A stretch of 64,000 bases of DNA from Spirochaetia bacterium (GTDB lineage: Bacteria > Spirochaetota > Spirochaetia > Treponematales > Treponemataceae). The notes under the pieces were generated by a model. That model was not told the DNA's origin. It saw only the letters and a program-made list of their open reading frames with translations, and ran no database searches. Position 1 is the first letter of the stretch. Each line of letters opens with the position of its first letter. The stretch is taken from positions 1-64,000 of the forward strand of contig JALELH010000005.1 of NCBI GenBank assembly GCA_022768865.1, written 5' to 3'. The translations under genes were made by a program, and so were the position numbers. Of the stretch, positions 55,059-62,039 are shown piece by piece.

Positions 55059-56474
55059 ATGGCAGGATTAGAATACGATTTTACAGTTACAAATCTTGGA
55101 GAATGCAAAATAAAGTCTCCTATTGAACTTTCACAGCATCACGGTGATTTCCGTGCAACTTTCGTTCGTGATGACGCTTATGTCCGCCGCGTTGTAAATT
55201 CCTATGACGAAAAACCAGAAGCCATTACACCAAAAGCAAACCAGCTTGAAAAAGCAGGTCCGCGTGAATATATCTATTTTAACCCGGCTCATGTTACTGC
55301 AGGTATCTGCACTTGCGGCGGCCTCTGTCCTGGTCTTAATGATGTAATCCGTGCTGTAGTCCGCACATTGTGGAACCGCTATGGTGTTCGCCGTATCAAG
55401 GGAATTAAATTCGGCTATCAGGGATTTTTTGCAGAAAACGGTTTTGAACCAGTTGACTTAAACCCGGACAATGTTGACGAAATCCACAAAATCGGCGGAA
55501 CATATCTTGGAACATCACGTGGTGGCGGAGGCAGGACAGCAGAAATCGTTGATTCAATTGTAAAAATGGGCATCAACATGATGTTCATCATCGGTGGAGA
55601 CGGAACACAGCGTGGTTCTTTAGACATTGCAAACGAAGTTCAGCGCCGTGGACTTGATATTGCCGTAGTTGGTATTCCAAAAACTGTAGACAACGACCTT
55701 CAGTTTATTGACCGTTCCTTTGGTTTTGAAACAGCAGTTCAGCAGGGAACAAAAGCCGTTGCTTCTGTCCACATGGAAGCACATTCACAGATTGGCGGTA
55801 TCGGTCTTGTAAAGCTCATGGGCCGCGAATCAGGATTTATTGCTGCTTGCACAGCAATTGCCAGCCATGAAACAAATTTCTGTCTTATTCCGGAAGTTCC
55901 TTTTGAACTGGACGGACCAAACGGACTTTTAACTCACCTTGAAGAACGCCTTAAGCGCCGCGGACACGCAGTAATCGTTGTAGCAGAAGGTGCAGGTCAG
56001 GATTTGCTTGAAGCAACAGGCCAGACAGATGCTTCCGGAAATAAAAAACTTGCAGATATTGGTATTTTCCTCCGCGACAAAATCAATGCATACTTTAAGG
56101 AAAAGAAAACAGAAATCAACCTTAAATACATTGACCCGAGCTACGAAGTTCGTGCTGCCGTTACAAATGCCAACGACAGCCTTTATTGCGAACGCCTTGG
56201 AAACTATGCAGTTCATGCTGCAATGGCAGGAAAAACAAAAATTGTCATTGGCTTAGTTCACGACAAATATGTTCATATCCCAATTAGCATGGCAACCCTT
56301 TCGCGCAACACAGTTGATCCTGAAAGTTCACTCTGGCGTGATGTTCTTGATGCTACACTTCAGCCTGTATACATGGTAAACAACATGGACACAGTTACAG
56401 AAAAGCTTAAGAAAGCAAAGGAAGAAACAGAAGCCAAGGCACGTGCCCGCTTAGAAAAAGTAAAGAATATGTAA
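55059..56474 (+). CDS. 6-phosphofructokinase, plant-like/PPi-type family
   Basis: The 471-aa enzyme phosphorylates fructose 6-phosphate in glycolysis. The donor-site motif is GGDGT (179-183), where most ATP enzymes have GGDGS and PPi enzymes GGDD. The neighbouring motif is PKTVDND (207-213), with the lysine typical of PPi enzymes. Such mixed motifs occur in the trypanosome ATP-PFK, so the donor is uncertain. It is a spirochaete-like paralogue in the long PPi-PFK clade. ATG at 55059 is favoured by GAGG. An ATG at 55029 lacks a site. Confidence 0.88.
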   Translation: MAGLEYDFTVTNLGECKIKSPIELSQHHGDFRATFVRDDAYVRRVVNSYDEKPEAITPKANQLEKAGPREYIYFNPAHVTAGICTCGGLCPGLNDVIRAVVRTLWNRYGVRRIKGIKFGYQGFFAENGFEPVDLNPDNVDEIHKIGGTYLGTSRGGGGRTAEIVDSIVKMGINMMFIIGGDGTQRGSLDIANEVQRRGLDIAVVGIPKTVDNDLQFIDRSFGFETAVQQGTKAVASVHMEAHSQIGGIGLVKLMGRESGFIAACTAIASHETNFCLIPEVPFELDGPNGLLTHLEERLKRRGHAVIVVAEGAGQDLLEATGQTDASGNKKLADIGIFLRDKINAYFKEKKTEINLKYIDPSYEVRAAVTNANDSLYCERLGNYAVHAAMAGKTKIVIGLVHDKYVHIPISMATLSRNTVDPESSLWRDVLDATLQPVYMVNNMDTVTEKLKKAKEETEAKARARLEKVKNM

Positions 56475-56488
56475 TTTAATTTTGCTAT

Positions 56489-56523
56489 AAGAAAGGATCC
56501 GGATTAATTTTCGGGTCCTTTCT
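56489..56523 (+). terminator. Terminator-like hairpin after the phosphofructokinase gene
   Basis: AAGAAAGGA pairs with TCCTTTCTT, with further CCG/CGG pairing inside. Followed by TATTTT, so the T-tract is weak. Confidence 0.6.
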
Positions 56524-56656
56524 TATTTTAAAGCCAAAGCCTTGTTTTTATTTATTACTTGAATTACAATTTTGTTATAGGATTTTAAAATAAGCCGCTA
56601 GTGAAGTGGCTAATTTATAAATAATTTTAAAATACAATTTTTTCAGGGGGTTTATT

Positions 56657-57793
56657 ATGAATCTTAAGAAAATTTCTTCTGCAATTTTTGCAGCAGGCAT
56701 TGCTGTTTTTATGGCTAATGCTGAATCAATTACGTTTAAAGTAAAAGATGGAGAAGCAACTCTTGATATTCCTTCAGATCTTGTTCCTCTTGTAAATCAG
56801 CATAAGGCACAAATTGAAGCTGCCCTTGCTAAAAACAGTGTAACTGAAAGTCAGGTTACTAATACTTCAACCGGTTATAAGAAGCAGATAAATGACTTTT
56901 ATGATAAATACAAATCTCAGTTTCCTTCTGACACTCCATTTACGGACACTGTAAACGGCCTTAACGACTTTTGCGATGACCTTGTAGATACAATTCCAAA
57001 TACACAGGGCGTTCAGAATATTTATGCAGATGCCTGGATTGGAAAATTTCTTCCTGGTGTTCACTTTGGAGCAGGCATTAACGTGGGGGCATCCAGCCTT
57101 GATATTTCGTCTTTAAAAGATACAGCCGCTGCCCTTGACATTGACACAGGAGACATTGGAGACACTTTTGCCTTCCCTACAATCAACGCAGACTTACGTA
57201 TAGGCGGAATCATTCTTCCTTTTGATATTGGTGTTGCCGTAATGAAGTTTGACTCTTCTTCTTATGGAGCCATTGAAGATGCCATTGATCCTGTTTCTTT
57301 TGATTATACTGTAGTTGGCGGAGACATACGCTATGCCCTTATTAAAGGCGGAATGTTAAGGCCAAAAGTATCTGTTGGTGCAGGATATTACTACACAAGC
57401 GGTTCTATTGAAGTTAAGGACGACACTGCAAGTGCTGGCATGGATTTTTCTTCAAAGGCATTTATTATGGAAGCACAGGCATCCATAAAACTGCTTTTCC
57501 TTGTTCCTTTCGTAGGCACAAAATTAATTGTTTCTAAAACTAAAGTTGACTGGAGTGTAGATGCCAATTGGGCAGAACTTATTGATGTTAAAGATGATTC
57601 CCTTGCAGGAATTATAAACAACGGAATTCTTCCATCTCATTTTAAAGACAGCACAAGCAGCACAACTTTCCATCCGCAGCTTTTCGGCGGCGTAGGCTTT
57701 GATTTAGGCATTATGTCTTTAACAACAACTTTAGGCTACGATGTTAAATCGTCAATCATTTCCGGTGCTGTAAGTGCAAGGATTTCCTGGTAA
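56657..57793 (+). CDS. Putative outer-membrane protein with barrel-like C-terminal half
   Basis: The 378-aa protein has a signal peptide (SSAIFAAGIAVFMANAE) and a mature region with short Gly/aromatic-rich beta repeats, ending in a C-terminal Trp. It resembles Treponema outer-membrane proteins in general shape, but I recognise no named family. A Ser/Asp-rich segment (about 150-190) may be a surface loop. AGGGGG precedes the ATG. It is followed by two strong hairpins. Confidence 0.7.
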   Translation: MNLKKISSAIFAAGIAVFMANAESITFKVKDGEATLDIPSDLVPLVNQHKAQIEAALAKNSVTESQVTNTSTGYKKQINDFYDKYKSQFPSDTPFTDTVNGLNDFCDDLVDTIPNTQGVQNIYADAWIGKFLPGVHFGAGINVGASSLDISSLKDTAAALDIDTGDIGDTFAFPTINADLRIGGIILPFDIGVAVMKFDSSSYGAIEDAIDPVSFDYTVVGGDIRYALIKGGMLRPKVSVGAGYYYTSGSIEVKDDTASAGMDFSSKAFIMEAQASIKLLFLVPFVGTKLIVSKTKVDWSVDANWAELIDVKDDSLAGIINNGILPSHFKDSTSSTTFHPQLFGGVGFDLGIMSLTTTLGYDVKSSIISGAVSARISW

Positions 57794-57795
57794 CC

Positions 57796-57861
57796 GACCA
57801 ATTTAATGAATTTTCAATTCATTAAATTGGTCACGAGAATTAAGCCAAGGGCTTAATTCTC
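57796..57861 (+). repeat. Twin perfect hairpins after the outer-membrane gene
   Basis: GACCAATTTAATGAA (57796-57810) and its inverse (57818-57832), then GAGAATTAAGC (57835-57845) and its inverse (57851-57861). Both stems are perfect. No T-tract follows either, so 3'-end protection or Rho-related ending is likelier than intrinsic termination. Confidence 0.75.
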
Positions 57862-57977
57862 TCAGGACGCGTAACGGCGGATTATTTTTTACATCCACGC
57901 TGGCTATGAAAAGCAGGCTTCATTATAATTTCTTCAAAATACAATTTAACCATCTAGGCAAAATTCCATTCAAAATA

Positions 57978-57983
57978 TAAAAT
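57978..57983 (+). promoter_or_regulatory. -10 element six nt before the HD-GYP gene ATG
   Basis: TAAAAT, gap CAAATA, ATG at 57990. No Shine-Dalgarno sequence, and the -35 is not clear. Confidence 0.55.
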
Positions 57984-57989
57984 CAAATA

Positions 57990-59318
57990 ATGCTTACTAA
58001 AAAAGAGAAGACAGGTTTTTCTTTTATGGCAGCTGTTTTTTTACTGCTGCTGTTTCTCCTTAAAATATTTGTTTTTTCAGACAGAACTCAAAAAATGGGG
58101 AAAGAATCGGCTTCTCTTTATTTTAATATTACTCAGAAAGATCCAGACAATATCTGGCAAAGTGTAATTCCCAATCATCCGCTTATGCACGGAACTGTCT
58201 ATCAGTCTAAAATCATAAACCATTCACGTCATTCTGTTTCTAACTGGAAGATGGTTCTGAAAATTACCAAACCTGTTTACCTTACAAACTGCTGGAATGG
58301 TTCAGTAGAAATTCACCAGACAACAAAAGGAAAAAAACTAATTCAGAAAGCCTTTAAGCTGCAGAACAAGGATTATAACGAACTGAAAGAACTTAAAGTA
58401 AATAAATTCTGCGGCAAGAATAAACCCCTTCTGATTTATCTTAACCCCGGAGACAAAATAATTTATTATCCGGATACTTTATATTCAGAAAATGTCATTC
58501 CCGGCTATAATACGGATGATTTTCATTATTCTGAAATAGGATTTATTTTTCATAAGGCTGATTCTGAACCTTTAAATCTTGATTTTGATTTTGCAAATGC
58601 CTATATTACTTACCACATGGAAGATTCCATGGGCGAAAACTTTATGCTTTATACAATCGGATTTCTTTTTCTTTTATGGTCTTTTATTTTCTTTTACCAG
58701 GTTCGGGTAAACATAATTAAAATCAGAAAACTCAAGGAACGCGAACATAATAAAATCATAATTGAACAGGTAATGAGCGTATTTACAAAATTCATAGACG
58801 CTAAAGACATTTTCATCGGCAGTCACAGTGAACGCGTTGCCATATATTCAAGGATGATTGCAAAGGAATCCGGCAGAAATGATGATGTCTGCCAGAAAGT
58901 TTTTTACTGCGGCCTGCTTCATGATTGCGGCAAAATCTCCGTAAAGGATGATATACTAAAAAAAACAGAACCCCTTACTGAAGACGAATTTAAAACTTTA
59001 AGAAGCCATACAAAAAAAGGCTACGAACTGTTAAAATGCCTTTCTTCTATTCCGGAAGCATGCCAGACAGCCCTTCTTCATCACGAACGTTTTGACGGCA
59101 CCGGATTCCCGGAACATTTGAGCGGAACTTTAATTCCGGAAGCAGCAAGAATAGTTGCCGTTGCAGACTGCTACGACACCATGCATTCAGACAGTTACAT
59201 TAGGAAAAGTATTTCTGCAGAAAAAATCATTGAAGAGCTTAAAGAAAGAAAGAGCACTCAGTTTGATCCCGAATTTGTAGATGCACTCATAAACCTTGTA
59301 AAAAAAGGACGAATCTAG
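57990..59318 (+). CDS. Membrane-bound HD-GYP phosphodiesterase-like protein
   Basis: The 442-aa protein has an N-terminal membrane segment (about 10-28), a ~185-residue extracytoplasmic region, a second membrane helix (about 215-238), and an HD-GYP domain. LLHDCGK (about 307-313) holds the HD metal site. HHERFDGTGFP (about 364-374) is the signature, with GFP instead of GYP. HD-GYP proteins hydrolyse cyclic di-GMP. The Phe variant leaves activity uncertain. A chemosensory input through the periplasmic part is plausible. It appears leaderless. Confidence 0.85.
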   Translation: MLTKKEKTGFSFMAAVFLLLLFLLKIFVFSDRTQKMGKESASLYFNITQKDPDNIWQSVIPNHPLMHGTVYQSKIINHSRHSVSNWKMVLKITKPVYLTNCWNGSVEIHQTTKGKKLIQKAFKLQNKDYNELKELKVNKFCGKNKPLLIYLNPGDKIIYYPDTLYSENVIPGYNTDDFHYSEIGFIFHKADSEPLNLDFDFANAYITYHMEDSMGENFMLYTIGFLFLLWSFIFFYQVRVNIIKIRKLKEREHNKIIIEQVMSVFTKFIDAKDIFIGSHSERVAIYSRMIAKESGRNDDVCQKVFYCGLLHDCGKISVKDDILKKTEPLTEDEFKTLRSHTKKGYELLKCLSSIPEACQTALLHHERFDGTGFPEHLSGTLIPEAARIVAVADCYDTMHSDSYIRKSISAEKIIEELKERKSTQFDPEFVDALINLVKKGRI

Positions 59319-59636
59319 CATATTTGTAAAGACACAGTCAAAAGTGCAAAAAAAACTGCCGATGCCCACCCGCAACGACAGAGAAAAATTCCCAACCAAA
59401 TTTGTTTGATTAATATATCACGGGAATTTGAAAATTTCAAGAAAATAATTTATGGAATTTTGTTAAAACTACTTTTCCGTAGATTTATTTCAGCATGCCA
59501 GAAAATTTATCTACCGCAAAACTAGAACCTTTCCATAGAGCCATGGATGGCACATGAAAAGGTAAGCAATTAAAACCCTGTGAATTTTGCAAACAAAACT
59601 CGGGTAAAAAAATTGACAGGTGTCACTTTTTTTACC
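59319..59636. other. Convergent intergenic region with several hairpins
   Basis: No ORF. Hairpins at 59527-59563 (ACCTTT/AAAGGT outer, CCAT/ATGG inner) and 59582-59601 (GAATTTTG-CAAA-CAAAACTC, a second copy of the 16934 hairpin). A small TGACAGGTGTCA hairpin at 59614-59625 with a T-tract on the minus strand may end the sigma gene. Confidence 0.55.
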
Positions 59637-60485
59637 TTAAACTGCCTTGCCAAAATAATCTTCAAAATAACTGATGTTTTCTGCCTTAGAAAAACGCCTC
59701 AATGCCTTAAGCTCTTTCTGACGGATTCCTTCCCGTGTAATTTTAGAAGTCCAGTTTCTTGCAATTTCATCTAAAGACATTGGTTCACCTGTTTTTAGTC
59801 CGAAATGACATTCAAGAACTTTCTGTTCATCTGCCGGAAGACTTTTATACACCTTTCTAAAGTTTTCAGAAAGGTCTTTTGCAATAACTGCATCCAGAGG
59901 ATCTGCAGTATATGGATCTTCTACAAAATCATATAAAGAACCATCCCCATCTGCAGTAACCAGTGAATCTAAAGAAATCATGATTCCTGTTGATTCCAGA
60001 ATTGCCCTTACTGTTTTTTTTGTTGTTCCGGTTTTACATGCAATGTATTCATAGCCTTCTTCACGGCTTATTCCTTCTGGAAGTTCTTCTTCTGCAGCAC
60101 GGATTTTTGAAAGCATAACCTGACAGTTATGAGGAAGCCTGATTGCATGATTCTTTCCTATTTCTTCCCTCATTTCGGCAAGAATCCAGTAAGAAGCACA
60201 GGTAATAAAACGAACTTCCTTTTCCATTTTGAATTTTGAAACAGCCTTAACAAGGCCGATGTTTCCAGCTGCAATCAAATCTTCAATATCCACATTGCAG
60301 CCTGTTCTGAGCATCTTTTTTGCCTGATCAACAACAAAGCGCAGATTTGCATGAACTATTTTTTCCATTGCTTTTTTGTTTCCTGACTGGGCTTTTATTA
60401 AAAGTTCCCTTTCTTCTTCTGCGGTTAAAAACTGGAATTTTCCAAGTTCATTAAGATAGTTTTCAAATGAATTAAAATCTTTCAT
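59637..60485 (-). CDS. Sigma-70-family RNA polymerase sigma factor
   Basis: The 282-aa protein has regions 1.2-4 of a group 2 or 3 sigma factor: FENYLNELGKFQFLTAEEER, core-binding DLIAAGNIGLVKAVSKFKME (about 73-92), an altered RFITCASYWILAEMRE segment in place of the usual YATWWI, and region 4 with TREGIRQKELKALRRF. The group cannot be fixed from sequence. It is not an ECF factor. Region 1.1 is lacking. GGGGG seven nt upstream favours the ATG at 60485 over the longer reading. The WYL regulator gene is divergent. Confidence 0.88.
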   Translation of the reverse strand: MKDFNSFENYLNELGKFQFLTAEEERELLIKAQSGNKKAMEKIVHANLRFVVDQAKKMLRTGCNVDIEDLIAAGNIGLVKAVSKFKMEKEVRFITCASYWILAEMREEIGKNHAIRLPHNCQVMLSKIRAAEEELPEGISREEGYEYIACKTGTTKKTVRAILESTGIMISLDSLVTADGDGSLYDFVEDPYTADPLDAVIAKDLSENFRKVYKSLPADEQKVLECHFGLKTGEPMSLDEIARNWTSKITREGIRQKELKALRRFSKAENISYFEDYFGKAV

Positions 60486-60615
60486 ACAGACGCCCCCTTT
60501 GTTTTTTGCATAATCAGTATCGGACATTTACCTTATCAATTGCTGATAGACCATTGACTTATCTGCCTAACAGCAGCCAGTACAAAAATAATTAATGACA
60601 AACCTTAATTTCGGA

Positions 60616-60621
60616 TATAAT
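60616..60621 (+). promoter_or_regulatory. -10 element upstream of the WYL gene
   Basis: TATAAT with only a weak -35 at 15-16 nt (ATGACA). Start predicted near 60628, 48 nt before the ATG at 60676. Confidence 0.5.
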
Positions 60622-60675
60622 ATAGTTTAAACCCTCTATCAATTAATGATTCAGTGTATTAAAAAACAGGAAAAA

Positions 60676-61677
60676 ATGGAAAAAAAAGATAAAAACTGGA
60701 AGTTAAAAAAATTAGTTGAATTCATCAGGACCATGGAATACCCTAATGCAGAAGATTTAAAAAACAAGTTCAGGATTGAAGAAAATGTAAATTTAAGCGA
60801 AGTTACAATTTACCGCTACATAAACTACCTTAAGAATGTGGAAAAGGCACCTATAAAGGCTGACATGAAGCGGCTTGGCGGCGGATATTATCTTGAAGAC
60901 CCGGATTTCTGGTCAGATAAAGTTAATCTAAGCACAGGAGAACTTGTAGGACTGGGCCTGCTTCAGAGCCTGATGAAAGTCTACAAAAACACACCTGTAG
61001 AAAAAGATTTAAGTTCCCTTTTTGGAAAAATAAAAAAATATCTTCCGGACGGCGCACGCTATGATGAATCAAAAATTGCACAGTATATCCGCGTCATAAA
61101 TGACCCCATGGCTGTTATTGACACCACAATTTTTACAACCGTAATAGACTGCGTTCAGGAACACAAGGCAATTTCCTTCAGTTACACAAAAAACGGTGCT
61201 GCAGAACCAAAAAAATACACATTTTTTCCTTACAGGATACTTTTTCATCAAAATGGAGACTGGTATGTCCACGGCTGCCTTTCAGACAAAACTACAGAGT
61301 TCAGGACTTTTGCTTTTTCAAGAATGACAGACATAAAGGCTACGGGGGAAAAATTCAACATACCTTCCGGCTATAAGCTTGAAAAATATATAGATCCGGA
61401 AATCGGCGTATGGCACAGCGAATCTTTCTACAATGTCAGTCTTTTATTCCACAAAGACATTGCACAGCACGCAAAAGAAAGAAAATGGCATCACACAGAG
61501 AAAAAGACAGTAAACGCCGACGGCAGTGTTTTAGTTCAATTTGTAACATCCCAGATTTACGATTTACGCCGCCTTGTAATGAGCTACGGAAGCAAAGTTA
61601 AAGTTATAGAACCTGCAGAACTTATAGAAGACATAAAAAAGGAACTTTCAGCCATGAATAAGGCCTATGAATCCTGA
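60676..61677 (+). CDS. WYL-domain transcriptional regulator
   Basis: The 333-aa protein has an N-terminal helix-turn-helix (EFIRTMEYPNAEDLKNKFRI, ... SEVTIYRYINYLKN) and a C-terminal WYL domain (about 170-320: YTFFPYRILFHQNGDWYVHG, FRTFAFSRMTDI) that usually binds a ligand or nucleic acid. The HTH is followed by GGYYLEDPDFW. AGGA precedes the ATG at 60676. It is divergent from the sigma gene. The target is unknown. Confidence 0.85.
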   Translation: MEKKDKNWKLKKLVEFIRTMEYPNAEDLKNKFRIEENVNLSEVTIYRYINYLKNVEKAPIKADMKRLGGGYYLEDPDFWSDKVNLSTGELVGLGLLQSLMKVYKNTPVEKDLSSLFGKIKKYLPDGARYDESKIAQYIRVINDPMAVIDTTIFTTVIDCVQEHKAISFSYTKNGAAEPKKYTFFPYRILFHQNGDWYVHGCLSDKTTEFRTFAFSRMTDIKATGEKFNIPSGYKLEKYIDPEIGVWHSESFYNVSLLFHKDIAQHAKERKWHHTEKKTVNADGSVLVQFVTSQIYDLRRLVMSYGSKVKVIEPAELIEDIKKELSAMNKAYES

Positions 61678-61911
61678 AATCCCAGCGATAAAGGTAACAG
61701 TTACAATAATTCCATATTTTTATAATAAAATAACACTTTTGTAAGAAAATATTATTTTTTTTTGCAATTATATTCATTTTTGTAACCCTATTTTGACTGG
61801 AAAGCCCTTAATAAAGGCATCAAATTTTTTTTTTCTAATCTGTCACCGAAAAATGTTGTTATCAGTCTTAAAAATAGGGTTTTTTGCCTTCCCCTGACTA
61901 ACGCTCATTTG

Positions 61912-61940
61912 TTGACTTCTAACACTATCGCTAGTATACT
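61912..61940 (+). promoter_or_regulatory. Sigma-70 promoter of nrdD
   Basis: TTGACT, 17-nt spacer, TATACT. Both hexamers are close to consensus. Start expected near 61947, giving a leader of about 93 nt. Confidence 0.85.
61922..61937 (+). promoter_or_regulatory. NrdR box 1
   Basis: ACACTATCGCTAGTAT matches 12 of 16 positions of the NrdR box ACACWATATATWGTGT and overlaps the -10 hexamer. Confidence 0.65.
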
Positions 61941-61953
61941 AGCCACATTGTTA

Positions 61954-61969
61954 ACGCTATATATAGCGA
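61954..61969 (+). promoter_or_regulatory. NrdR box 2
   Basis: ACGCTATATATAGCGA (13 of 16) is centred 32 bp from box 1, three helical turns, the normal spacing for NrdR tandem boxes. It lies just past the expected transcription start. Confidence 0.75.
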
Positions 61970-62039
61970 TATTAGCATAAAAAAGTTTGATTTGCTGTAT
62001 TTCTACTGACATTTGCAGCAGATTGAGAGGGGAAAAAGT

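Noticed and set aside
61929-61944. NrdR box centred on GCTAGTATACTAGC
   Set aside because: It is a perfect palindrome, but its distance to box 2 is 25 bp, not a whole number of turns. The overlapping 12/16 match at 61922-61937 gives the expected 32-bp spacing.
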